Positions 31,897-43,556 of a stretch of 64,000 bases of DNA are shown one piece after another. Within the stretch, counting starts at the first letter, position 1. The number at the start of each line of letters is the position of its first letter. The notes below the pieces were generated by a model. The model saw nothing but the letters and a program-made list of their open reading frames with translations. It was not told the origin of the DNA and made no database searches. Position numbers and translations under genes: made by a program. Source of the DNA: Bugula neritina (lineage: Eukaryota; Bryozoa; Gymnolaemata; Cheilostomatida; Bugulidae); assembly GCA_964035545.1 (NCBI GenBank), contig OZ037766.1:5309722-5373721 (forward strand), read 5' to 3'.

Positions 31897-32522
31897 GACT
31901 GTGACTTGAGCTGTGACCTCCCAGTCCCTGCAATGGCTGATAGAGCAAAGAACATGGTCAGAAGGAGTACTCATCCAGGTTTTTCTAATAATGACTCTCT
32001 TTTATGCAGTAGATTTATTTATTTTGTCATCTGTAATGGCAGTTTAGACCATATCCAAAACTACTTTACATAGTGTACATAGATGTATAGAGCTTACTTT
32101 ATTTAATGCCCTGTACAGTCACTTAGATGTAGAAATTAACTTAATGTATATAATTATGCAATTTTATTTATTTCTTATTTATAAATTCATAAATAACTTG
32201 TGAAGCTAGCTAGAATTGGATTTAATGTCTATTTAAATGAAGATTCCTTGTATGTTTTTGAATATATTTATTTTATCTTTCTGTCCTAATTGTAAAGCAA
32301 TTAGCTGCTTTTTTCAGTTTAACAAATTAATAAATAAACTTTCTTTCTGCTAATACACACTTTTTGTTCATTGGTTTACTATTAGCACCTAGCACATAAA
32401 CACATGCACACATTCCCATATACATTTCATATAATACATATACACACAATATTATATTGTTAATCTACAAGTGCTGTATTACAAATGAATATTACAAACT
32501 TGTGTTTTGTTCACCCTAACAG

Positions 32523-34306
32523 CATGTGTATCTGCAACTGCTATTTGTTGGATGGAAAAAAAGATTCATGACGAGGTTGAAAAACAGGTGAAGCACTGTT
32601 GCTGTCAAAAGCAATTTGCCATTCAAAAAGTATCTGATAATAAATATGTGGTAAGTGATGTATGTTATTAAGAGTTATCTTCTTTTATGTGCTATGAGCA
32701 GGTGTTGCCCACAGCAAAGCTTAGTGTTTGCTGTTAGGGCTGCTATTTCATAAATGAATAATGTCATGGCAGCATGCCAAAATTAAAAGTGCTGGTTTGA
32801 CAATTATCATGTTGGTCAATTCAAATGAACGATTATAATTTCATTTTGGGCAGAATTTTCATTTCTTGAGATTTAAAAGATAACATTTTGAAGAGCTGCC
32901 TTCTTCATCTATTTTCTCTTGTTAAACGGTGTAAACAAATACTAAAATTTCAACATTATTTTATATTATCACTTCCACTAATTCAACTTTGCAACATGTT
33001 CTTTGATATGTTCTCTCTCAGCCTTTTGGGTATTACGAATAAAACATGTAGAGAGTAGTGAAAAAGACACATTGGTTATTTAATGCCAAATACACAAATC
33101 ATTATTTTAAAATTATAGCTCTGGTGACACTTCACTTCGAATAGAGTTGGTTTAGGATATCAACTTTTAGTTACCACACAAGACAGGTCATTGTGTAAAC
33201 AATTCAATACTATAAAGTATAAACCGTCCATCTCTTGTGAGCAAGTGACTTATGCAGTGAAATTAAATAAAACTGTCCTCAGTTAAATTTACTTATTGGC
33301 TAAAGCACCCTTTCAGAAGGCAATAGAGACTTTATCTGTTGTGTATCTCTATTAGGGAATGACATTATGTATGTTTTAATTTTATTCTAACAAGTTTCAA
33401 TGCAGCTATAATAAAATGCACAGACAATAAATGAATAAAACTACCATTTAACATGTCATTCAGAATAGGTAGAAATGCACTTTGACAGAGCAAGTAGCCA
33501 AGCTCAATACATTTGGAATAATCTCTAGTTTTTTTTTAACTGTTAACTAGAGCCAAAAAAAAACATTTTACAGCTAAATACATTTAACAATTAAACCATT
33601 TGTAAGATATCCATATTCTTTATATAATAATAACCTATTATACATTTGACTGCGTAGTGTTGTAAGATTGGCAACAATAGATTTAGGTGCTGCTTCGGCA
33701 ATTATAGTGAATCTAAGCTGCCAAGCCACTGTGTGCCACTCTGTGTATGCATGAGTTAATATGTTGTAGATAAGCCACCCCTATCACAGCCATTACGGCC
33801 ACAGTCATCATCTCACACCCCCTACGCCTGTTCAGAGAGGGACAACTCCTGATAGAGAGGTCTCTGCTATCATGTCATACAAGTCCAGGGAGTCTCCTTC
33901 CTACACTCATTTAGGTATTTGTTGCCAGCTCATGGTATTTCCAGCACATTCTAACAGAGATTCCAAGTAAACTGAATCTATTCAAGCATCTTACGTTTAC
34001 TTGTGTCAAGTTTGTTTGCTTATTTCATACGTACAGTTACAGTGGTATATTTACGTCAACAGCCATTACATGTATATATTGTGAACAACTAGATATTGTT
34101 TATGTTCAGGTGGGGCAACCAACAGTCTTTCTTCTTCAAGAGCATCAAGTAGATGTTCAGAAGTTAGTGAAGATGCTGAACCATATGCAGTAAGGGATAC
34201 AGCGGACAATAGCAGAACTACCCCATCTGGTCACAATTCAGTTGGTCCCAAGTCTAGGATTCCTCTCTCTAGAAATTCCTCCATGCGAAAGCCGTCATAT
34301 CGTTGA
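32523..34306 (+). pseudogene. Orphan spectraplakin 3' exons, unit 3 (b-c deleted)
   Basis: Exon a (32523-32650) is the best preserved of the four: frame open through VEKQVKHCCCQKQF and DNKYV, with a canonical GTAAGT donor. Exons b, cassette and c are removed by the shared 1.7-kb deletion. Exons c2 (33770-33914) and d (34110-34306, with KSRIPLSR) remain open. The GAR domain therefore cannot be complete. Confidence 0.83.
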
Positions 34307-35523
34307 CTGCCATGACAGTGAACTATATGGTACCTCTAGACACCATGAGAGTTGAGAGCGGTCTAGAGGAAATGATGCATCACATTTGAATGTATTGACT
34401 AAAAAACATGTTTTTTTGTTTCACACTGCTCTGTGTGATCACAGCTGCCCACTGTGACTGTTTGGAGTTGTCTGGCCCACAACTCCAAGTTCAGCAAGTT
34501 TTTTTCACGTTCTCGAATTTCTTGCTCTTCTCTCTTTTTAATATACAAATTATAGCCAATAACTTTACTCTCTTATACCATGACCATTATAGTTTTTCAA
34601 ATTTTTTCAAGTTTGTTTCTAATCTATCTTTAATTGCTGTGCATTTTGATGATTTGCATGCATTCACCTCTCTATGCTTTTATTAATGAACAATTATGTA
34701 GTCCAAGACCACACAAATAAAGACACATGCTATTCTTTAAAGGAAAAAAGATATCCTATCTGTAGTCTGTTCAATCAGTTAATTGTTGTTGGTTTATCTT
34801 CGATTTTATTTTACTGTATTTTAAATCACAATAATTAACAGCTTTTAAAATATTTACATTTTTAATATGATAAATTATTATATTCAACTGAATTATGATT
34901 ATTTTGTGGGTGCAGCTGATTTCACTCTAGTAATAAGAGTGGTGGCAAACACTACTTTATAAAGTATAATAATATTCAAATTTGCTATCATACATCAATG
35001 CTTATTACATATTCAAATCTAATTTCACAAGTTGTTTTTTGTTTTATTTCAGATTTTAATTTTTTTCAGTCACAACAATAAATATGTTGACAAGCAACAT
35101 TTATCATGTCCATGAAATTTTGCCTGCATCACTTTATGTTGACTGTTATTTCTGGTTGGTATAAATGTTCATTGTTTTAATAGCTAATGATTAAATGAAT
35201 TGTAAAACGTTTTAGACTCTGGCCAACTGCTCCATCTGACATAATTTTCGGGTAAAATTTCCTTACTGAGATATTAGTTGTACTTGTGGCAAAATATTTA
35301 AAAAAAACTACAGCTCTATTCAGAGTTTTGAGCACTTTGTCTATACGAGTAAATGAATTAACGGTTAATGCATAATAAAAAATACTTAATTTGTAGAACT
35401 GCCATTATGACTGTGGTAAAATAATTTAAAGGCAAGGAACATGATATAATATTATATAATAATAATCATAAAAAATTACATGTTACTGTTGGACGTTAGA
35501 ACATTGTGATTTGTAAAATAATT
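34307..35523 (+). other. Unit spacer, unit 3
   Basis: Homologous spacer, with an intact empty site for the BEL insertion near 34482. Nothing gene-like is supported. Confidence 0.5.
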
Positions 35524-35595
35524 GTCACCACTGGGAATCGAACCCAAGACGGTCTAGCTCGCAAGCAAATGTGCTAACCATTACGCCACGAAGAC
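35524..35595 (-). tRNA. tRNA-like sequence, unit 3 (probably pseudogene)
   Basis: 72 nt with intact A and B boxes. T stem TTGGG/CCCAG keeps pairing through a wobble; anticodon loop TTGCGAG as in the other units. Confidence 0.42.
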
Positions 35596-35776
35596 GAATG
35601 ACTTGTACCGTTACTATACACGATAAGGTTAAATACAATTACTTCGTTTACAGTTGAATCTAAATAGCAAAAAACTTTCACGCATTTTTAAAACTGACAA
35701 AGCTCATCAACTTGAAACTGCAGTACAGCAACTCTCAAAATTTTCTAGCAACCTACGGCGAGTGTAAAAATGGCTG

Positions 35777-35989
35777 TCAACACTCGTCTTCTCTAGACTG
35801 ATATATCCAAAGTGAATATCTACCACTCTGGTCTTCCCAACTCTGGTGCACCACTGTAACTAAATAGCATCGTGCTCTCGTGCGTTCTCGCGTTCGGGAG
35901 GTAAAACCGAAGAGGAGCAGACGCACTCCGAATGTACCAAGGTTGCCATCATTAAGGTTGTAGGATTGTGTGCTGAGTGAAGTTTTCAA
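35777..35989 (-). other. Short minus-strand ORF in GC-rich patch, unit 3
   Basis: 70-codon homologue of the ORF at 15430-15627 with few changes. Coding status doubtful. Confidence 0.2.
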
Positions 35990-36330
35990 TTGGTACTGTG
36001 AGTCGTAAAGACACTCCTCACAGCAAATATCTTTTTAAATGTTTTTAATTGCTAATGAAAAGAATTAAAAAGTGTATAGTTTTGCCACACAAAGCACGAA
36101 AACTGAGTACTAGTGAGTTGAAAGGAAAAAGTTCGTATAAAAATGATTAAAATATTTTTATTGAATCATTCTTATCTTAGAAGAAAAAGGTGGATATCAT
36201 GAAAAAATTATAAACAGATAAATATGTATTCATAGAATTTTATTCATTAAATTTTATAAATAAACAATTATGTAGAATGCTAAATTTGGATTTTGAAATG
36301 TGTGCTTGAAAACAGTTTTATTTAAGAATT

Positions 36331-36501
36331 AGGTTAGTTAGGTTTCAGCCAATCAGATTACACCAGCAGCACGTGCACCACGAGCACTAAGACGTCAGCT
36401 ATCAGCGTATATAAGGGAGCGCTTGAGTCAGCATTACACAGTTACAAGACTTATCCCAAGGCACGCTGCAGAGACTACTACAGATACAGACTTGAACAAT
36501 C
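36331..36501 (+). promoter_or_regulatory. Gene X promoter and 5'UTR, unit 4
   Basis: CCAAT, a single CACGTG, GACGTCA and TATATAAG (36408-36415) in the same spacing as unit 1. Confidence 0.74.
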
Positions 36502-37488
36502 ATGGCTCAATCTTCCACCTTCAAGGAATCTCAAAGAAAACAGAGAAGTTTATTAAGACCAGTGGTGAAAACAGGAAATGGCATCACCATACAGCACAGA
36601 CTGTTGAGATCTTTAACTATAACTAAAGATGGCAATTTACGAAGTGCAAGTTGTTTAAAGAGGTCATTAAAGGTTGCAGCTAAATTGAAAATGAGAAGAA
36701 GGAATTACCTGCTAAAGAAACATGAGAGTTATCTTCCACAAAGGCAAGAATTTCATTACTGGGATTCAGAAACAGTAGAACGAGTTTGTCTGTGGAAAAA
36801 GACACGAGCTGACTGTCAGGAAGATCAGGAATATCTTGAAAAGTTATCTAGAGAAGCATACGATTTTATAAGCAACCCTAGCAATGATAGAAAGCTGGCT
36901 TTAGACAAAATCACTGAGTTGGAGAAAGTAACAAGAAAACTGGATGATAACTTTGAACAGGACTTTATCAGAGTGAGTGATACTTTCATTAGTACTTAGT
37001 TACATTTTTTATTACCATTTTAATTGAAACTAAACAATCCATGAAAGTCTAAATTAATTTATTCAACTTGCAATATAGCTAGCTGTTAAGCTAGCTATAT
37101 TGCAAATTGAACAAATTAATTTCTTTAATAATTGATTTATTCAATTTTCAATATAGCTAGCTGTTAAGCTAGCTATATTGGAAATTGAATATGTAGCTGA
37201 AAGCTAGCAAAAAAGCCTTTTTACTTGATTTCAAATTGTTTTTATATCTTGTAATAAGCTGCATTAGAAATAGCATATGTAACTAATAGTAAAACTCTAT
37301 TCAGTGAGTTTTAAAATCCAGACTGTTGTAATATTGCATTCTATTATTTGGTTTCCCCATACTAACAATATATATATTTTCAGGAGTTAGGCCCAAATGT
37401 CAGCAGCAGAAGATTATATTCAAGAGGTGATGGACCCAGACGATATATTGATATATATCACCCAGATAGTTTTGGAAGTCATCACTAA
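36502..37488 (+). CDS. Gene X copy 4
   Basis: Exons 36502-36972 and 37384-37488. Open exon 1, closest to copy 2 (MAQ start, PQ in the middle), with KITELEK near the end. Retained-intron reading stops at 165 codons. Function unknown. Confidence 0.7.
37046..37192. repeat. Palindromes in gene X intron 1, unit 4
   Basis: Two foldbacks, as in unit 2. The second has one TTTTC/GGAAA arm mismatch and an intact apex. Confidence 0.85.
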
Positions 37489-38119
37489 GACTGTGACTTG
37501 AGCCGTGATCTCCCAGTCCCTGCAATGGCTGATAGAGCAAAGAACATGACCAGAAGGAATACTCATCCAGCTTTTCCTAATATAGACTCTGTTTTGTGCA
37601 GTAGATTTATTTATTTTGTCATCTGCAATGGCAATTTAGATCAGATCCAAAACTACTTTACATAGTGTACATAGATGTATGAAGCTTACTTTATTTAATG
37701 CCCTGTACAGTCACTTAGATGTATAAATTAACTTAATGTTTATAATTATGCAATTTTATTTATTTCTTATTTATAAATTCATAAACAACTTGTGAAGCTA
37801 GCTATAGAATTAGATTTAATGTCTATTTAAATGAAGATTCCTTGTATGTTTTTGAATATATAATTTATTTTATCTTCCTGTCTTAATTGTAAAGCAATTA
37901 GCTGCTTTTTTCAGTTTAACAAATTAATAAATAAACTTGATTCTTTCTGCTAATACATACCTTTTTCTCATTGGTTTACTATTAGCACCTAGCATATAAA
38001 CACATGCACACATCCCCATATACATATAATATAATGCATATACACACAATATGTTGTTAATCTACAAGTGCTGTATTACAAATGAATATTACAAACTTGT
38101 GTTTTGTTCACCCTAACAG

Positions 38120-39907
38120 CATGCATATCTGCAACTGCTATTTATTGGATGGAAAAAAAATTCATGTCGAGGTTGAAAAACAGGTGAAGCACTGTTGCTG
38201 TCAAAAGCAATTTGCCATTCAAAAAGTATCTGATAATAAATATGTGGCAAGTGATGTATGTTATTAAGAGTTATCTTCTTTTATGTGCTATGAGCAGGTG
38301 TTGCCCACAGCAAAGCTTAGTGTTTGCTGTTAGGGCTGCTATTTCATAAATGAATAATGTCATGGCAGCATGCCAAAATTAAAAGTACTGGTTTGACAAT
38401 TATCATGTTGGTCAATTCAAATGAACCATTATAATTTCATTTTGGGCAGAATTTTCATTTCTTGAGATTTAAAAGATAACATTTTGAAGAGCTGCCTTCT
38501 TCATCTATCTTCTCTTGTTAAACGGTGTAAACAATTACTGAAATTTCAACATTATTTTATATTATCACTTCCACTAATTCAACTTTGCAACATATGTTCT
38601 TTGATATGTTCTCTCTCTGCCTTTTGGGTATTACGAATAGAACATGTAGAGAGTAGTGAAAAGACACATTGGTTATTTAATGCCAAATACACAAATTATT
38701 TATTTTAAAATTATAGCTCTGGTGACACTTCACTCGAATAGAGTTGGTTTAGGTCTTTAGGATATCAACCTTTAGTTACCACACAAGACAGGTCATTGTG
38801 TAAACAATTCAATACTATAAAGTATAAACCATTCATTTCTTAAGCAAGTGACTTATGCAGTGAAATTAAATAAAACTGTCCTCAGTTAAATTTACTTATT
38901 GGCTAAAGCACCATTTCAGAAGGCAAAAGAGACTTTATTTGTTGTGTATCGCTATTAGGGAATGACATTATGTATGTATTAATTTTATTTTAACAAGTTT
39001 CAATGCAGCTGTAATAAAATGCACAGACAATAAATAAATAAAACTACCAAGTGACATGTTATTCAGAATAGGTAGAAATGCACTTTGACAGAGCAAGTAG
39101 CCAATCTCAATACATTTGGAATAATCTTAAGTTTTTTTGTAACTGTTAACTAGAGCCAAAAGAGCATGTTACAGCTAAATACATTTAACAATTAAACTAT
39201 TTGTAAGATATCCATACTTTTTATATAATAATAACCTATTATACATTTGACTGCGTAGTGTTGTAAGATTGGCAACACTAGATTTAGGTGCTGCTTCAAC
39301 AATTATAGTGAATCTAAGCTGCCAAGCCACTGTGTGCCACTCTGTGTATGCATGAGTTAATATGTTGTAGATAAGCCACCCCTATCACAGCCATTACGGC
39401 CACAGTCATCATCTCACACCCCCTACGCCTGTTCAGAGAGGGACAACTCCTGATAGAGAGGTCTCTGCTATCATGTCATACAAGTCCAGGGAGTCTCCTT
39501 CCTACACTCATTTAGGTATTTCTTGCCAGCTCAGGGTATTTCCAGCACATTCTAACAGAGCTTCCGAGTAAACTGAATCTATTCAAGCATTTTAGGTTTA
39601 CTTGTATCAAGTTTGTTTGCTTATTTCATACGAACAGTTACAGTGGTATATTTACGTCAACAGCCATCACATGTATATATTGTGAACAACTAGATATTAT
39701 TTATGTTCAGGTGGGGCAACCAACAGTCTTTCTTCTTCAAGAGCATCAAGTAGATGTTCAGAAGTTAGTGAAGATGCTGAACCATATGCAGTAAGGGATA
39801 CAGCGGACAATAGCAGAACTACCCCATCTGGTCCCAATTCAGTTGGTCCCAAGTCTAGGATTCCTCTCTCTAGAAATTCTTCCATGCGAAAGCCGTCATA
39901 TCGTTGA
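38120..39907 (+). pseudogene. Orphan spectraplakin 3' exons, unit 4 (b-c deleted)
   Basis: Exon a (38120-38246) has the same one-base loss in the A run as unit 1 and a GC donor. Exons b, cassette and c are absent. Exons c2 (39371-39515) and d (39711-39907) stay open. Confidence 0.83.
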
Positions 39908-41144
39908 CTGCCATGACAGTGAACTATATGGTACCTCTAGACACCATAAGAGTTGAGAGGTTTAGAGGAAATGATGCATCACATTTGAATGTATTGACTA
40001 AACAACATGTTTTTTTTGTTTCACACTGCTCTGTGTGATCAGTAGCTGCCCACTGTGACTGTTTGGAGTTATCTGGCCCACAGCTCCAAGTTCAGCAAGT
40101 TTTTTTCACGTTCTCGAATTTCTTGCTCTTCTCTCTTTTAATATACAAATTATAGCCAATAACTTTACTCTCTTATACCATGACCATTATAGTTTTTCAA
40201 ATTTTTCAAGTTTGTTTCTAATCTATCTTTAATTGCTGTGCATTTTGATGATTTGCATGCATTGTACCTCTCTATGCTTTTATTAATGAACAATTATCTA
40301 GTCAAAGACCACACAAATAAAGACACATGCTATTCTTTGAAGGAAAAAAGATATCCTATCCATTTGTACACTTTCTGTAGTCTGTTCAATTAGTTAATTG
40401 TTGTTGGTTTATCTTCTATTTTATTTTACTGTATTTTAAATCACAATAATTAACAGCTTTTAAAATATTTACATTTTTAATATGATAAATTATTATATTC
40501 AACTGAATTATGATTATTTTGTGGGTGCAGCTGATTTCACTCTAGTAATAAGAGAGGTGGCAAACACTACTTTATAAAGTATAATAATATTAAAATTTGC
40601 TATCATACATCAATGCTTATTACATATTCAAATCTAATTTCACAAGTTGTTTTTTGTTTTATTTCATATTTTAATTTTTTTCAGTCACAACAATAAATAT
40701 GTTGACAAGCAACATTTATCATGTCCATGAAATTTTGCCTGCATCACTTTATGTTGACTGTTATTTCTGGTTGGTATAAAAGTTGATTGTTTTAATAGCT
40801 AATGATTAAATGAGTTGTAAAATGTTTTAGACTCTGACCAACTGCTTCATCTGACATAATTTTGGGGTAAAACTTCCTTACTGAGATATTAGTTGTACTT
40901 GTGGCAAAATATTTAAAAAAAACTACAGCTCTATTCAGAGTTTTGAGCACTTTGTCTATAAGAGTAAATTAACGGTTGATGTATAATAAAAAAACTCAAT
41001 TTGTAGAACTGCCAGTAAGACTGTGGTAAAATAATTTAAAAGGCAAGGAACATGATATAATATTATATAATATTAATCATAAAAAATTACGTGATTTTTC
41101 ATGTTACTGTTAGACGTTAGAACATTGTGATTTGTAAAATAATT
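39908..41144 (+). other. Unit spacer, unit 4
   Basis: Homologous spacer, including the empty BEL site near 40086. No gene supported. Confidence 0.5.
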
Positions 41145-41216
41145 ACCCCCACTGGGAATCGAACCCGGGACGGTCTGGCTCGCAAGCAAATGTGCTAACC
41201 ATTACACCACGAAGAC
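41145..41216 (-). tRNA. tRNA-like sequence, unit 4 (probably pseudogene)
   Basis: 72 nt. Four of five anticodon-stem pairs form (TTTGC with CCAGA); the acceptor stem relies mostly on G-T wobbles. A and B boxes are intact. Confidence 0.42.
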
Positions 41217-41916
41217 GAATGAATACTACCGTCACTATACACGATAAGGTTAAATACAATTACTTCGTTTACAGTTGAATCTAAATAGCAAAAAACTTTC
41301 ACGCATTTTTAAAACTAACAAAGCTCATTAACTTGAAACTGCAGTACAGCAACTCTCAAAATTTTCTAGCAACCTACGGCGAGTGTAAAAATGGCTGTCA
41401 ACACTCGTCTTCTCTAGACTGATATATCCAAAGTGGATATCTACCACTCTGGTCTTCCCAACTCTGGTGCACCACTGTAACTAAATAACATCGTGCTCTC
41501 GTGCAGACGCACTGCGAATGTACCAAGGCTGCCATCATTATGGTTATAGGATTGTGTGCTGAGCGAAGTTTTCAATTGGTACTGTGACTCGTAAAGACAC
41601 TCTTCACAGCAAATATTTTTTTAAATGTTTTTAATTACTAATGAAAAGAATTAAAAAGTATATAGTTTTGCCACACAAAGCACGAAGACTGAGTACTAGT
41701 GAGTTGAAAGTAAAAAGTTCGTATAAAAATGATTAAAATATTTTTATTGAATCATTCTTATCTTGGAAGAAAAAGGTGGATGTCATAAAAAATTTAGAAG
41801 CAGTAAAATACATATTCATAGAATTTTTTTAAATAAATTTTATAAATAAATATTTATGTGAAATGCTGAATTTGGATTTTGAAATGTGTGCTTGAAAACA
41901 GTTTTATTTAAAAGTT

Positions 41917-42087
41917 AGGTTAGTTAGGTTTCAGCCAATCAGATTACACGAGCAGCACGTGCACCACGAGCACTAAGACGTCAGCTATCAGCGTATATAA
42001 CAGAGCGCTTGAGTCAGCATTACACAGTTACAAGACTTATCCCGAGGCACGCTGCAGAGACTACTACAGATACAGACTTGAACAATC
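41917..42087 (+). promoter_or_regulatory. Gene X promoter and 5'UTR, unit 5
   Basis: Same element order as the other units; TATATAA at 41994-42000. Confidence 0.74.
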
Positions 42088-42992
42088 ATGGTTAAATCTT
42101 CCACCTTCAAGGAATCTCAAAGAAAACAGAGAGGTTTATTAAGACCAGTGGTGAAAACAGGAAATGGCACCACCATACAGCACAGACTGTTGAGATCTTT
42201 AACTATTACTAAAGATGGCAGTTTACACAGTGCAAGTTGTTTAAAGAGGTCATTAAAGGTTGCAGCTAAATTGAAAATGAGAAGAAGGAATTACCTGCTA
42301 AAGAAACATGAGAGTTATCTTCCACAAAGGCAAGAATTTCATTACTGGGATTCAGAAACAGTAGAACGAGTTTGTCTGTGGAAAAAGACACGAGCTGACT
42401 GTCAGGAAGATCAGGAATATCTTGAAAAGTTATCTAGAGAAGCATACGATTTTATTAGCAACCCTAGCAATGATAGAAAGCTGGCTTTAGACAAAATCAA
42501 TGAGTTGGAGAAAGTAACAAGGAAACTGAATGATAACTTTGAACAGGACTTTATCAGAGTGAGTGATACTTTTATTAGTACTTAGTTACATTTTTATTAC
42601 CGTTTTAATTGAAATTAAACGTGCCATTAAAGAAATTAATTTATTCAGGTTTCAATATAGCTAGCTGTTAAGCTAGCTATATTGAAAATTGAATATGTAG
42701 CTAGAAGCTAGCAAAAAAGCCTTTTTACTTGATTTCAAATTGTTTTTATATCTTGTAATAAGCTACATTAGAAATAGCATATCTAACTAGTAGTAAAACT
42801 GTATTCAGTGAATTTTAAAATCCAGACTGTTGTAATATTGCATTCTATTATTTGGTTTCCCCTTACTAACAATCTATATTTTTTCAGGAGTTAGGCCCAA
42901 ATGTCAGCAGCAGAAGATTATATTCGAGAGGTGATGGACCCAGACGATATATTGATGTATATCACCCAGATAGTTTTGGAAGTCATCACTAA
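42088..42992 (+). CDS. Gene X copy 5
   Basis: Exons 42088-42558 and 42888-42992. Exon 1 is open (variants RGLLRP, SLHSAS, KLNDNF). It lies at the right end of the array and so is probably nearest to the original gene X location. AATAAATAAA follows near 43433. Function unknown. Confidence 0.7.
42641..42695. repeat. Single palindrome in gene X intron 1, unit 5
   Basis: Only one foldback is present here (TTTCAATATAGCTAGCT and its complement around GTTA); the other units have two. Either unit 5 lost one or the others gained one. Confidence 0.85.
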
Positions 42993-43556
42993 GACTGTGA
43001 CCTGAGCCGTGATCTCCCAGTCCCTGCAATGGCTGATAGAGCAAAGAACATGGTCAGAAGGAGTACTCATCCAGGTTTTCCTAATAACGACTCTCTTTTG
43101 TGCAGTAGATATATTTATTTTGTCATCTGCAATGGCAATTTGGACCATATCCAAAACTACTTTACATAGTGTACATAGATGTATGGAACTTACTTTATTT
43201 AATGCCCTATACAGTCACTTAGATGTATAAATTAACTTAATGTATATAATTATGCAATTTTATTTATTTCTTATTTATAAATTCATAAATAATGTAACTT
43301 GTAAAGCTAGCTAGAATTGGATTTTTATTGTCTATTTAAAATAAGATTTCTTGTATGTTTGTGAATGTATTTATTTTATCTTTCTGTCTTAATTGTAAAG
43401 CAAGTAATTGCTTTTTTTCAGTTTAACAAATTAATAAATAAACTTGATTCTTTCTGCTAATACATACCTTTTGCTCATTGGTTCACTATTAGCACCTAGC
43501 ATATAAACACATGCACACATTCCCATATACATATAATATAATGCATATACACACAA

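Larger units (their letters stand above)
30722..36330 (+). repeat. Tandem composite unit 3 (1.7-kb internal deletion)
   Basis: Third copy, 5609 bp. Relative to units 1 and 2 it lacks about 1.7 kb; the junction lies near 32942-32957 and corresponds to about 2206-3957 of unit 1. This removes tail exons b, cassette and c. No transposon is present. The same deletion is in unit 4. Confidence 0.92.
36331..41916 (+). repeat. Tandem composite unit 4 (same 1.7-kb deletion)
   Basis: Fourth copy, 5586 bp, with the same internal deletion as unit 3 (junction near 38534-38550). Its spacer also lacks about 35 bp of a GC-rich patch near 41505 that the other units keep. Confidence 0.92.
41917..43556 (+). repeat. 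Truncated tandem unit 5
   Basis: Fifth copy. It carries promoter, gene X exons 1-2 and the 3' flank, then diverges near 43557, just after the CACACAATAT that in units 1-4 is followed by spectraplakin intron sequence. This makes unit 5 the likely bearer of the original 3' flank of gene X and locates the duplication breakpoint. Confidence 0.88.
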
